From contig CAJOIR010000007.1 in NCBI GenBank assembly GCA_905234685.1, forward strand, positions 1-64,000: DNA of 64,000 bases, in the 5' to 3' direction. Position numbers and translations under genes: made by a program. Below the pieces are notes generated by a model. That model did no database searches. It saw only the letters and a list, made by a program, of their open reading frames with translations, and was not told the DNA's origin. Shown here one piece after another: positions 15,551-25,034 of this stretch (positions are counted from its first letter, which is position 1; every line of letters begins with the position of its first letter). The stretch is from Paludibacteraceae bacterium (GTDB lineage: Bacteria > Bacteroidota > Bacteroidia > Bacteroidales > Paludibacteraceae).

Positions 15551-17755
15551 ATGATAAATATGAATTATTCACTCCTTATCTATTGTGTGCTTGCAGCATC
15601 ACTGCTTGCTCTTGGATTTGCATTCTTCTTCTACCGTAGCATGTTGCATAAAGACGAAGGCACTGATCTGATGAAAAAAATTGCACGCCATGTTCGTGAA
15701 GGCGCTATGGCATACCTCAAACAGCAATACAAGGTTGTTGCCATTGTATTTGTCATTCTTGCGGTATTGTTTGCTGTCATGTCTATATTCGACCTGCAAA
15801 ACGGGTGGGTTTGGTTTGCATTCCTTACAGGAGGTTTCTTCTCCGGATTGGCAGGATTCTTTGGTATGAAGACTGCAACCTATGCCTCTGCACGAACTGC
15901 CAACGCCGCACGCCAGAGTTTGAATGCTGGTCTTCAGGTGGCTTTCCGCTCAGGCGCCGTTATGGGTCTTACCGTTGTTGGACTCGCACTGCTTGATGTA
16001 AGCGTGTGGTTTCTGGTGCTTGACCATTTCATAGGTGCAGAGAATCACCTTATTATTATTACCACAACCATGCTCACTTTCGGTATGGGTGCTTCTACGC
16101 AGGCATTGTTTGCACGCGTAGGCGGTGGAATCTACACCAAGGCGGCAGATGTCGGAGCTGACCTCGTTGGCAAAACCGAGTACAACATACCTGAAGACGA
16201 CCCGCGCAATCCTGCTACTATTGCCGACAATGTGGGCGACAACGTGGGTGATGTGGCTGGTATGGGCGCAGACCTTTACGAGTCATACGCTGGCTCCATT
16301 CTTGCCACTATGGCGCTTGGAGCATCAGCTTTTGCCACTTCTGCCGTAGAGGGCATGCAACTCAAAGCCGTGCTCGCGCCGTCACTCATTGCCGCCGTTG
16401 GAGTACTGCTTTCATTAATAGGCATATATGTTGTTAAAACAAAAGAAGGCGCAGGCATGACAGAACTGCTTAAAGCACTTGCACGAGGCACAAATACTGC
16501 CGCCATTCTCATTGCTGTTGCCACTTTTGGTATCTTTGCCCTACTCTTTGGCACTGACACCAACCAGTGGTGGCAGGTTAGCCTCTCTGTTGTCGTCGGT
16601 CTCATGGCAGGTGTCATCATAGGCAAATCTACTGAATTCTACACCTCGCAGACTTACAAACCTACGCAGAAAGTCTCAGAGTCGTCCAAAACAGGCCCTG
16701 CCACTGTCATCATCAGCGGACTCGGCTTGGGTATGCTCTCCACTGCCATCCCTGTCGCCACTGTAGGAGTTGCTATCATTCTCGCATACCTCTGTGCCAA
16801 CGGCTTTAACATCGAGTTTACTGCCGCCAATCTCTCTATGGGACTCTATGGCATTGGTATCGCAGCGGTCGGTATGCTCTCCACTCTCGGCATCACACTG
16901 GCAACCGATGCCTATGGACCAATTGCCGACAACGCAGGTGGTAATGCTGAGATGTCGGGGTTGCCTGCCGAAGTGCGCAAACGCACTGATGCTCTTGATG
17001 CGCTTGGTAATACTACCGCTGCCACCGGTAAGGGCTTTGCAATAGGTTCTGCTGCACTCACAGCTCTTGCTCTACTTGCTTCATATATTGAGGAGATTAA
17101 GATGGCACTTGTACGTATGGGTAACGACCTGCCTAACGGTGTTGAAGCGGCTAAAGCTACTCTCATCGACTTTATGGACGCATATAATGTCAACCTCATG
17201 AACCCGATAGTGCTCGTTGGTATCTTCATAGGCGCAATGATGGCATTCCTCTTCTGTGGTCTGACAATGAATGCCGTAGGACGAGCTGCGCAGAAGATGG
17301 TTGAAGAAGTTCGACGTCAGTTCAGTACAATAAAGGGTATTCTCGAAGGCAAGGCTGATCCCGACTATGCGCGTTGTGTAGAGATTTCTACCAAAGGTGC
17401 TCAACATGAGATGTTGCTGCCTTCGCTTCTCGCTATCATAGTGCCTGTTGCCACAGGTCTGTTGCTTGGAGTGGCTGGCGTACTTGGTTTGCTTATCGGT
17501 GGACTCAGCACTGGGTTTGTACTCGCTGTCTTCATGGCTAATTCAGGCGGAGCATGGGATAACGCTAAGAAATATGTTGAAGAAGGCAACTTTGGCGGCA
17601 AGGGATCTGATTGCCACAAAGCTACTATCGTAGGTGACACCGTAGGAGACCCGTTTAAAGACACTGCCGGACCTTCACTCAACATACTTATAAAACTCAT
17701 GTCTATGGTCAGCATTGTAATGGCTGGACTTACCGTAACATGCCATTTGCTTTAA
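15551..17755 (+). CDS. hppA: Membrane-bound pyrophosphatase, K+-dependent (H+ or Na+ pumping)
   Basis: 734 aa, full family length, with about 16 membrane helices. It couples PPi hydrolysis to ion export across the inner membrane. The substrate site DVGADLVGKTEYNIPEDDPRN and the following NVGDNVGDVAGMGAD are intact, as are the C-terminal DTVGDPFKDTAGPSLN motifs. The GNTTAATGKG segment has Ala where K+-independent enzymes have Lys, so a K+-requiring enzyme is expected; such enzymes in Bacteroidales often pump Na+ or both ions. The start may be either of two close ATGs (15551 or 15560). Single gene with its own promoter; a phased 11-nt repeat follows it. Confidence 0.96.
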   Translation: MINMNYSLLIYCVLAASLLALGFAFFFYRSMLHKDEGTDLMKKIARHVREGAMAYLKQQYKVVAIVFVILAVLFAVMSIFDLQNGWVWFAFLTGGFFSGLAGFFGMKTATYASARTANAARQSLNAGLQVAFRSGAVMGLTVVGLALLDVSVWFLVLDHFIGAENHLIIITTTMLTFGMGASTQALFARVGGGIYTKAADVGADLVGKTEYNIPEDDPRNPATIADNVGDNVGDVAGMGADLYESYAGSILATMALGASAFATSAVEGMQLKAVLAPSLIAAVGVLLSLIGIYVVKTKEGAGMTELLKALARGTNTAAILIAVATFGIFALLFGTDTNQWWQVSLSVVVGLMAGVIIGKSTEFYTSQTYKPTQKVSESSKTGPATVIISGLGLGMLSTAIPVATVGVAIILAYLCANGFNIEFTAANLSMGLYGIGIAAVGMLSTLGITLATDAYGPIADNAGGNAEMSGLPAEVRKRTDALDALGNTTAATGKGFAIGSAALTALALLASYIEEIKMALVRMGNDLPNGVEAAKATLIDFMDAYNVNLMNPIVLVGIFIGAMMAFLFCGLTMNAVGRAAQKMVEEVRRQFSTIKGILEGKADPDYARCVEISTKGAQHEMLLPSLLAIIVPVATGLLLGVAGVLGLLIGGLSTGFVLAVFMANSGGAWDNAKKYVEEGNFGGKGSDCHKATIVGDTVGDPFKDTAGPSLNILIKLMSMVSIVMAGLTVTCHLL

Positions 17756-17815
17756 TATATAACCTGTGTTTTTATATTTTATTAACAATAAATCGGCCTG
17801 ATTTTAACATTAGAC

Positions 17816-17859
17816 CACTATAAAATCACTATAGGATCACTATAGGACCACTATAGGAT
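17816..17859. repeat. Four tandem 11-nt units, CACTATAGGAT
   Basis: Four contiguous 11-nt units, CACTATAAAAT, CACTATAGGAT, CACTATAGGAC and CACTATAGGAT, between hppA and glyA. The same unit in the other orientation is at 51892-51924 and singly at 40352-40362. The period is close to one DNA helical turn. Confidence 0.9.
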
Positions 17860-17924
17860 CTACCAGAGACCTACGTTAACATTTCGACTCATATTTTATA
17901 CAATATTAACATTTATACCTCACC

Positions 17925-19205
17925 ATGACACGCGACACACAGATTTTCGACATCATCCGCCAGGAGCGGGAGCGTCAGACACGCGGCATCGAACTCATTG
18001 CCAGCGAAAACTACGTTAGCGACCAAGTAATGGAGGCTATGGGCTCCGTTCTAACCAATAAATACGCTGAGGGGTATCCTGGCAAACGCTATTACGGCGG
18101 TTGTGAAGTGGTTGACCTTAGCGAAAAACTCGCTCAGGAGCGACTCAAGCAGATGTATTCCGCTGAGTGGGTCAATGTTCAGCCACACTCGGGTGCACAA
18201 GCCAATATGGCGGTATTTATGGCATGCCTCAATGCTGGAGACAAGTTCCTTGGACTCAACCTCAGTCACGGAGGACACCTCTCTCATGGTAGCCCTGTCA
18301 ACTTCTCTGGCCTCATGTTTCATGCTCTTGAATACAATGTAAGGGAAGATGATGGTCTTGTCGATTATGAGCAACTTGAACAAATTGCACGCACAGAGCG
18401 TCCACGACTCATCATCGCTGGTGCAAGTGCTTATAGTCGTGAGTGGCATTACGAGCGCATTCGCCGTGTGGCAGACGAGATTGGAGCAATATTCATGGTT
18501 GACATGGCTCACCCTGCCGGACTCATTGCCGCAGGTCTGTTGAAGAATCCTGTCAAATATGCACATATTGTCACTTCTACTACTCATAAGACAATGCGCG
18601 GACCACGTGGAGGTGTCATTCTCATGGGTAAGGATTTTCCTAATCCTTGGGGCAAAACAACACCTAAAGGCGAGATTAAGATGATGTCTCAACTCCTAGA
18701 TTCTGCTGTATTCCCCGGAGTACAGGGAGGACCTTTGGAGCATGTCATTGCTGCCAAGGCTGTTGCTTTTGGTGAGGCTCTCCAACCTTCATATGTTGAC
18801 TATCAGAAGCAGGTGAAACTCAATGCCGCTACTATGGCAGATGCATTGTTGAAGAAAGGGTATAAAATCATTTCTGGTGGCACTGACAACCATTGTATGC
18901 TCGTTGACCTGCGTACCAAGTTTCCCGAATTGACAGGCAAAGTGGCAGAAAGGGCGCTTGTAGCTGCCGATATCACGTCTAACAAGAATATGGTGCCTTT
19001 CGACAGTCGGTCTGCATTCCAGACTTCAGGACTCCGGTTTGGAACACCTGCCATTACTACACGTGGTCTCAAAGAAGACCTTATGCCGTGGATTGTCAGC
19101 CTCATAGACCGCGTTCTCTCCGATCCTGAGAATGAGCAGAATATTCTCAAAGTGCGTAATGAGGTTAATGCTGAAATGACAAAGTATCCGTTGTTTGCAT
19201 GGTAA
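17925..19205 (+). CDS. glyA: Serine hydroxymethyltransferase
   Basis: 426 aa. A PLP enzyme that interconverts serine plus tetrahydrofolate with glycine plus 5,10-methylene-THF, feeding one-carbon metabolism. The PLP lysine is Lys222 in [14 protein letters not shown]; the N-terminal [11 protein letters not shown] (22-32) and [13 protein letters not shown] (47-59) are canonical. The 3' end overlaps rlmN by 7 nt, so the two are probably translated together. glyA and the glycine decarboxylase gcvP in this window form the serine-glycine one-carbon axis, although they are about 14 kb apart. Confidence 0.97.
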   Translation: MTRDTQIFDIIRQERERQTRGIELIASENYVSDQVMEAMGSVLTNKYAEGYPGKRYYGGCEVVDLSEKLAQERLKQMYSAEWVNVQPHSGAQANMAVFMACLNAGDKFLGLNLSHGGHLSHGSPVNFSGLMFHALEYNVREDDGLVDYEQLEQIARTERPRLIIAGASAYSREWHYERIRRVADEIGAIFMVDMAHPAGLIAAGLLKNPVKYAHIVTSTTHKTMRGPRGGVILMGKDFPNPWGKTTPKGEIKMMSQLLDSAVFPGVQGGPLEHVIAAKAVAFGEALQPSYVDYQKQVKLNAATMADALLKKGYKIISGGTDNHCMLVDLRTKFPELTGKVAERALVAADITSNKNMVPFDSRSAFQTSGLRFGTPAITTRGLKEDLMPWIVSLIDRVLSDPENEQNILKVRNEVNAEMTKYPLFAW

Positions 19206-20251
19206 CTCTGCTTGGCAAGACATTGGATGAATTGCAGGAGGTAGCCGTCAATGCCGGGTTACCGCGTTTTGCAGGCAAGCAACTCGCAGAGTGGCTGTAT
19301 AAGAAACGTGTTGTCTCATTTGAAGAGATGACAAATATATCTGTCAAAGGCAGACAGACACTTAAAGAGAAATACACCATTGGTCGTACTCCACCCGCAG
19401 CAGAAGCAGTCTCGACAGACGGCACAAAGAAATATTTGTTTCTGGTAAATATTTCAAATAATAACCAACTCGCCAATTCACCTGCTTCACAGCCTGTAGA
19501 GTCAGTGTATATACCTGAGGATGATCGTGCCACTATATGTGTAAGCACACAGGCAGGATGCAAGATGAGATGCCGTTTCTGCATGACAGGCACACTCGGA
19601 TTCCATGGCAATCTTTCTGCTGCTGACATACTCAACCAGGTATTCTCCATTCCCGACTCTGCCTCACTTACCAACATAGTTTATATGGGAGAAGGCGAAC
19701 CTTGCGACAATATTGATGCCGTGCTACGTTCTATTCAGATACTCACTGCCGATTGGGGCTGTGGTTGGTCTCCCCGTCGTATTACTGTCTCATCTGTAGG
19801 CTTCATTCCTGGTTTGAGAAAGTTGATTGATGAGGGCGAATGTCATATTGCCATCAGTCTTCATAATCCATTCGCAGAAGAGCGCATGCCACTCATGCCA
19901 ATAGAGAAAGCATATCCTATATCTAATGTTATCAATACTTTAAGACAATACGACTGGTCACATCAGAGGCGTGTTTCATTCGAGTATATATGCTTTGGAG
20001 GACAGAATGACACTATGCGTCATGCACAAGGCTTGAAACGCCTTCTTAATGGTCTTGATTGTCGCATAAATCTTATCCGTTATCATGAAGACCCATCATC
20101 GGAAGGCAAACTTAATAGTTCAAACCCGGAGCAGATGATTTGGCTTAGGGATTGGCTTAATGATAATGGTATAACTACCACTATACGACGCTCACGAGGT
20201 GAGGATATTCTCGCTGCATGTGGGATGCTTGTTAACTCTCTAAAACGATGA
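19199..20251 (+). CDS. rlmN: 23S rRNA (adenine2503-C2)-methyltransferase
   Basis: 350 aa. Radical-SAM enzyme that methylates A2503 of 23S rRNA and A37 of some tRNAs. The cluster motif is Cys121, Cys125 and Cys128 (CKMRCRFC), SAM contacts are in GEGEP, and the catalytic cysteine near the C-terminus is Cys341 (DILAACGM). An extra stretch of about 16 residues (84-99, [16 protein letters not shown]) lies between KKYLFLV and VESVYIPE, where relatives have a short loop; its DNA resembles the intergenic GAATTGG repeat read in the reverse direction. The start overlaps glyA by 7 nt and the end overlaps the next gene by 4 nt. Confidence 0.95.
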   Translation: MVTLLGKTLDELQEVAVNAGLPRFAGKQLAEWLYKKRVVSFEEMTNISVKGRQTLKEKYTIGRTPPAAEAVSTDGTKKYLFLVNISNNNQLANSPASQPVESVYIPEDDRATICVSTQAGCKMRCRFCMTGTLGFHGNLSAADILNQVFSIPDSASLTNIVYMGEGEPCDNIDAVLRSIQILTADWGCGWSPRRITVSSVGFIPGLRKLIDEGECHIAISLHNPFAEERMPLMPIEKAYPISNVINTLRQYDWSHQRRVSFEYICFGGQNDTMRHAQGLKRLLNGLDCRINLIRYHEDPSSEGKLNSSNPEQMIWLRDWLNDNGITTTIRRSRGEDILAACGMLVNSLKR

Positions 20252-21198
20252 AACATATCCTGACTCTCACCTTCATTCTCTTTGTTGTATTGTCTCAGGC
20301 ACAAGTGCGCATTATCAGTTACAATGTTGAAAACCTGTTCGACACACAGAATGATTCTCTAACTCAGGATGAAGATTTCTTGCCAGATGGAAAATATCAC
20401 TGGACTTATAGCCGTTACCAGCGCAAGTTGGAGAACATTAGCCGTGTCGTTGCCAATATCGGCAAATGGGATACACCCACTATTGTGGGTTTGTGTGAAG
20501 TAGAGAATGAGCAATGCATAAAAGACTTGCTCAACATTGGTGGACTTCGCAAATACGGCTATAAATATTTGCATCAGGATAGTCCGGATGAGCGTGGAAT
20601 AGATTGTGCTCTGCTTTATGACCCCAAGCAGTTTCATATTATTGACAATTGTTTTATACCTATTCCTATGCCGCAGGAAGAACGCCCTACACGCGACATT
20701 GTCTATGCCAAAGGAGTGATTAAACTTACAGGACGCGGTCATCATCTGAATACCGATACATTGCATATCCTTCTCTGTCACCTTCCTTCACAATTAGGTG
20801 GGACAGAACAGACTGCTCACAAACGCCTCATTGCATACCGTATCTTGCAGCATACCATAGATAGCATCGCACATGCAGACTTTATGGCAAAAATATTGGT
20901 TATGGGAGATATGAATTCAACTCCTGCAGAACATCTGCGTGGTATGCATAACCTGATGATTCAAACTGAAAAAGAAGGAAAGGGAACACACAAGTGGAAG
21001 GGAGTCTGGTCGTGTCTTGACCAGTTCTATGTCTCACAGTCACTCATTGATCGTGCTAAAGCCAATATCTACAGTGACTATTGGTTGCTTGAAGAAGACA
21101 AGGCTTTCGGAGGTGACATACCGATGCGATGCTTTGTCGGACTCCGGTGGCAAGCTGGTTACTCAGACCATCTCCCCATCTACCTTGACTTATTCTGA
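20248..21198 (+). CDS. Secreted endonuclease/exonuclease/phosphatase family protein
   Basis: 316 aa with signal peptide [19 protein letters not shown]. Conserved motifs of the DNase I/EEP fold are present: NVENLFDT near residue 29, CEVEN (metal-binding Glu), GIDCALLYD, GDMNSTP and the final SDHLPIYLDL with the catalytic Asp-His. It is exported, so it may hydrolyse DNA, RNA or phospho-ester substrates in the periplasm or outside; the substrate is not predictable. ATG overlaps the rlmN stop (ATGA), so it ends the glyA-rlmN operon, converging with DUF4293 15 nt downstream. Confidence 0.9.
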   Translation: MKHILTLTFILFVVLSQAQVRIISYNVENLFDTQNDSLTQDEDFLPDGKYHWTYSRYQRKLENISRVVANIGKWDTPTIVGLCEVENEQCIKDLLNIGGLRKYGYKYLHQDSPDERGIDCALLYDPKQFHIIDNCFIPIPMPQEERPTRDIVYAKGVIKLTGRGHHLNTDTLHILLCHLPSQLGGTEQTAHKRLIAYRILQHTIDSIAHADFMAKILVMGDMNSTPAEHLRGMHNLMIQTEKEGKGTHKWKGVWSCLDQFYVSQSLIDRAKANIYSDYWLLEEDKAFGGDIPMRCFVGLRWQAGYSDHLPIYLDLF

Positions 21199-21213
21199 CA
21201 AATCAGGATACAA

Positions 21214-21693
21214 CTATCTTATTCTGTCTGCTGCTCTTACAAGAGCTTCATCTTTAAGAATCGCTCTTGTTGCCATTAGTGTAAGTACAAGGTTCACTAA
21301 AGGTATGGCTGCCCAGGGAGTAATATACCACTCTACAAAAAAGTTCATCTTGGCAAACCATACATACACTGCCAACACTGCATACCAACCTGCACAAAGC
21401 ACTACGGTTATCACATTCAATCTCGCTTGAATTATACGTTTCTTGTAAAGGAATATGTCAACCAGTGCCAATAGTGGTATTGCGACAGAAATAATATCAA
21501 GCGATATAGTATTCATCAATGTGACAGGAATCGCAGGGTTTGTAATATCCTGTATTCCTTTGAATGATATTGTAAGTTGACGGAAATTCTCCGCTCCCTC
21601 TGGTGAAATAAATGATACTGGAGAAAAGAAACATAGCATTGTACCAAGAACAACTGCCAGTGTCAGATATAATGTTTGAATACGTTGAATCAT
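21214..21693 (-). CDS. DUF4293 family membrane protein
   Basis: 159 aa. The start MIQRIQTLYL is the hallmark of the DUF4293 family, found only in Bacteroidetes, with four membrane helices (about residues 8-27, 62-82, 92-112 and 122-145). The role is unknown. It is last in the dxr-rseP run, and begins 6 nt after the acetyltransferase stop. In other Bacteroidales it is also near housekeeping envelope genes, which supports a basic envelope role without proving it. Confidence 0.88.
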   Translation of the reverse strand: MIQRIQTLYLTLAVVLGTMLCFFSPVSFISPEGAENFRQLTISFKGIQDITNPAIPVTLMNTISLDIISVAIPLLALVDIFLYKKRIIQARLNVITVVLCAGWYAVLAVYVWFAKMNFFVEWYITPWAAIPLVNLVLTLMATRAILKDEALVRAADRIR

Positions 21694-21699
21694 ATTATT

Positions 21700-22278
21700 T
21701 TATTGTATTAATGGTGTAACAATATTGTTTTTGAGGATATATCTTTTACCGGTAGCAGGACAAGTTGCAATACCATCTGAATTAAAACTCAGTTTCTCTC
21801 CATGAGCACTTACCCACCCTGTTTGACGTGCAGGATTACCTGTCATCAAAGCATACGCAGGCACATCATGTGTCACTACTGAACCTGCCCCTATCATGCA
21901 GTATTCACCCAGTACATGCCCGCATACGATAGTGGCATTTGCTCCTACAGAAGCACCTCTCTTTAATAGTGTTGGTTTGTATTCGGACTTTCTTGACACA
22001 TGACTGCGTGGATTGATGACATTGGTAAATACCATACTTGGTCCTAAAAACACATCGTCCTCACATACAACACCCGTATATACCGACACATTGTTTTGTA
22101 TCTTCACATTCCTTCCAAGGACAACTTGAGGTGCTATTACCACATTTTGCCCTATATTGCACTCTTCACCTATACTGCAACCGGACATTATATGCGAGAA
22201 ATGCCATATTTTAGTTCCTTTCCCTATATGACATCCTTCGTCAATATAAGAGGATTCATGTACAAAATAGTCAGCCAT
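21700..22278 (-). CDS. Left-handed beta-helix N-acetyltransferase (WbpD/WlbB-like)
   Basis: 192 aa. Repeated hexapeptides (IGKGTKIW, IGEECNIGQNV, LGRNVKIQNNVSVY, GEYCMIGAGSVV) form a left-handed beta-helix with the AANATIVCGH-type catalytic His region. Best match by pattern is the family that acetylates UDP-3-amino-2,3-dideoxy-glucuronate in O-antigen synthesis. A small Cys-containing C-terminal zinc-ribbon-like end (ATCPATGKRY) is also present. The start overlaps the rseP stop by one base (TAATG). Its presence between rseP and DUF4293 is unusual because the matching aminotransferase and dehydratase genes are absent here. Confidence 0.85.
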   Translation of the reverse strand: MADYFVHESSYIDEGCHIGKGTKIWHFSHIMSGCSIGEECNIGQNVVIAPQVVLGRNVKIQNNVSVYTGVVCEDDVFLGPSMVFTNVINPRSHVSRKSEYKPTLLKRGASVGANATIVCGHVLGEYCMIGAGSVVTHDVPAYALMTGNPARQTGWVSAHGEKLSFNSDGIATCPATGKRYILKNNIVTPLIQ

Positions 22279-23774
22279 TACATAAATAGTTTTAGTATAT
22301 CATTCAGGTTGGCATATATTAGCAATGCCAATAGTAGATAAAAGCCTATATTATTGGCAATCTCAAGGAAACGGTCACCTGGTTTCTTGCCTGTTATCAT
22401 CTCCCAGAGAAGGAAAAATACATGTCCTCCGTCCAAACCTGGAATAGGTATTATATTCATAAAAGCGAGTATGATACTCAGGAATGCTGTCATTAGCCAG
22501 AAGGAATGCCAATCCCAGACAGGAGGGAACAGACTTCCTATAGCCCCAAAACCGCCAAGTGACTTGGCTCCCTCTTTTGTAAACACCAGTTTGAACTGTT
22601 TCACATAACTTACCAGCGTATCCCAACCGTACTTAACTCCTGCAGGTATTGATTCCCAGAAACCATATTCCACTTTGCGTGTCTCAAGATAATTAAGCGG
22701 TGACTTTGGATATACCCCCAACTTCGCTTCATCACCAAGATAAACACGTACTTCCATAAGTCCGGCCTGAGGACGATAGAAACTCACTGTAATACTGTCA
22801 CAAGGATATTTGGCAAGTTCTGTTTGTACATCCTGAAAGGCTGTAGTTTCAACACCATTGATTGCTATCACGCTGTCACCGGCCATCATCAATGCTTTTG
22901 CAGCAGGTGCATCTGCAATGATTTCATCTACTACAAACGGAAATCTGTAATCTATCAAGCCACTACTGCCTGAAGCAAGCACTTGTTTGCCTAAATCCTC
23001 TGGCATTTCAAGAAGCACCGTGTCTGTGCCGCGAAGCACAGTCAACTCACGTTCACCGTTCACAACAAGCCATTCAACCACGTCTGCCTTAGTATCAGGT
23101 ACACGTGAGCCTATCGACAATATCTTATCACCTTGGTGAAAACCTTGTTGAACGAGTACATCTGAATATTGAAGCCCGTATTTTGCATTTTTAACAGGAA
23201 TATATTCCTCTCCCCATGTGAAGAGAATCGCACCATATATTATCAAGGCAGCAATAAAATTGACAAGTACGCCACCAAGTATTATAGGCAGACGTTGCCA
23301 GGTCTTCTTTGAACGATATTCCCATGGCTGAGGTTTTGAGGCCAAACCGTCCGCACCTGTTGTCTCGTCAACCATACCTGCAATTGCGCAATAACCACCA
23401 AGAGGAATCCAGCCTATTCCCCACTCCGTATTATTGGGTTCTCTGCGCCAGTCGTCTTCAGGCAGTGAATTCAACTCTTCATCAGTCATTGGCCGTTTAA
23501 CGACATTACCCTTTTTGTCTCTTATTACATTACCTGCTTCATCTGTCTTGTCAACCATCGTACTTTCAACATTGGGCGAAAAGAAGCGTACACGCCATTT
23601 ACCTCCAAGTTTCTTAATACGTATTATAGAAAAACGCGGGTTGAAAAACATATAGAACTTCTCAACACGGACTTTGAATATACGAGCGAATGTAAAATGC
23701 CCTAATTCATGTATAACTACCAAAAAAGATAAAGCTAATATCAGTTGTAATGCTCTAATCCAAAATGTACTCAT
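22278..23774 (-). CDS. rseP: Site-2 intramembrane zinc metalloprotease
   Basis: 498 aa, slightly longer than typical. HELGH at residues 22-26 and LDGGH at 447-451 supply the zinc site; the PDZ region lies at about 200-330. The enzyme cuts membrane-embedded anti-sigma factors and signal-peptide remnants. Residues about 60-130 form a polar insert with EAGNVIRDKKGN, common in Bacteroidetes homologues. It lies 23 nt downstream of dxr, a gene pairing conserved across Bacteroidales, and overlaps the acetyltransferase start. Confidence 0.95.
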   Translation of the reverse strand: MSTFWIRALQLILALSFLVVIHELGHFTFARIFKVRVEKFYMFFNPRFSIIRIKKLGGKWRVRFFSPNVESTMVDKTDEAGNVIRDKKGNVVKRPMTDEELNSLPEDDWRREPNNTEWGIGWIPLGGYCAIAGMVDETTGADGLASKPQPWEYRSKKTWQRLPIILGGVLVNFIAALIIYGAILFTWGEEYIPVKNAKYGLQYSDVLVQQGFHQGDKILSIGSRVPDTKADVVEWLVVNGERELTVLRGTDTVLLEMPEDLGKQVLASGSSGLIDYRFPFVVDEIIADAPAAKALMMAGDSVIAINGVETTAFQDVQTELAKYPCDSITVSFYRPQAGLMEVRVYLGDEAKLGVYPKSPLNYLETRKVEYGFWESIPAGVKYGWDTLVSYVKQFKLVFTKEGAKSLGGFGAIGSLFPPVWDWHSFWLMTAFLSIILAFMNIIPIPGLDGGHVFFLLWEMITGKKPGDRFLEIANNIGFYLLLALLIYANLNDILKLFM

Positions 23775-23797
23775 ATTCTATTGGTTAAAATAATCAA

Positions 23798-24961
23798 TTA
23801 ATTAGTCAATATCTCGGCTGCAAGCCTGCGCGCTTCATTGTCTGTTGCCACATAATCTTCATAAACTGGCTTGTGTATGAATTTAACTTTCTGCATTACT
23901 TGTTCTATATCATCCGACATCTGCAAGAATCCGCACCTGCCTTGTAAGAAAGCATGTACAACCACTTCATTGGCAGCATTTAGTATGCAAGGCATATTTC
24001 CGCCTTTATCCATAGCATAATATGCAAGTGTCAGATTCCGGAACTTCTTTAAGTCTGGCTTCTCAAATGTAAGCCCTTCCGTCAGTGAGAAGAAATCTAT
24101 ACGAGGAAAGTCACTGACAATTCGTTCCGGATATGTTAGGGCATATTGTATCGGTAAACGCATGTCAGGCATACCGAGTTGTGCTTTCACTGAGCCGTCA
24201 ACAAATTGCACAGCACTATGTACAATACTTTGCGGGTGTACAAGTACCTGAATTTTATCCACTGACACACCAAATAGCCACTTCGCTTCTATCACTTCAA
24301 AACCTTTGTTCATCATTGTTGCTGAGTCAATGGTTATTTTTGCCCCCATATCCCAATTGGGGTGTTTGAGAGCATCAGCTGCCGTGACACTTTCCAACTT
24401 ATTATACGTTGTTTTACGGAAAGGTCCTCCAGAAGCGGTAAGAAGTATTTTTTCTATCTCGTTACTACCCTCTCCTACGAGTGACTGAAATATTGCAGAA
24501 TGTTCAGAGTCAACAGGTAATATTGGAGTGTGATATTGTTGTGCTAACTGGCAAATCAATTCACCTGCCACTACAAGAGTTTCCTTATTGGCAAGTGCAA
24601 TAGTCTTCCCTGCACGTATAGCCTCCATTGTAGGACGAAGACCGGCATATCCGACCATTGATGCAAGCACTATATCTATTGATGGCAATGTAACCATTTC
24701 CGCGATTGCATCTGGTCCTGCCCAAACCTTGCACGGCATATCTTTCAATGTCTCTTTCAAGATTTCGTACTTGCTCTCATCAGCAATGCATACTACCTCA
24801 GGGCAAAACTCACGAGCCTGCTTAATTAGCAGATCAACACTCTGGTTGGCACTAATAGCATATATTTCGAATCTATCAGGGTTGTGTCTAACCACATCCA
24901 GTGTCTGCCTACCGATACTGCCTGTTGAACCTAATATGGCGATCTGCTTGGGTCTCATCAT
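23798..24961 (-). CDS. dxr: 1-deoxy-D-xylulose-5-phosphate reductoisomerase
   Basis: 387 aa. Second enzyme of the MEP isoprenoid pathway: rearranges and reduces DXP to MEP with NADPH. NADPH motif GSTGSIG at 11-17; metal/substrate motifs PVDSEHSA and ASGGPFR, with MNKGFEVIEA downstream. Two consecutive ATGs are present; either may be used. Followed by rseP after 23 nt; the upstream gap of 73 nt is AT-rich with no clear promoter, so it may be transcribed from upstream genes. Confidence 0.97.
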   Translation of the reverse strand: MMRPKQIAILGSTGSIGRQTLDVVRHNPDRFEIYAISANQSVDLLIKQAREFCPEVVCIADESKYEILKETLKDMPCKVWAGPDAIAEMVTLPSIDIVLASMVGYAGLRPTMEAIRAGKTIALANKETLVVAGELICQLAQQYHTPILPVDSEHSAIFQSLVGEGSNEIEKILLTASGGPFRKTTYNKLESVTAADALKHPNWDMGAKITIDSATMMNKGFEVIEAKWLFGVSVDKIQVLVHPQSIVHSAVQFVDGSVKAQLGMPDMRLPIQYALTYPERIVSDFPRIDFFSLTEGLTFEKPDLKKFRNLTLAYYAMDKGGNMPCILNAANEVVVHAFLQGRCGFLQMSDDIEQVMQKVKFIHKPVYEDYVATDNEARRLAAEILTN

Positions 24962-25034
24962 TTAAGATTTAAATATATATTAGGATTATTTATATTATAT
25001 TTAATATTTATTTTCGACTATTCAACATAATAGT

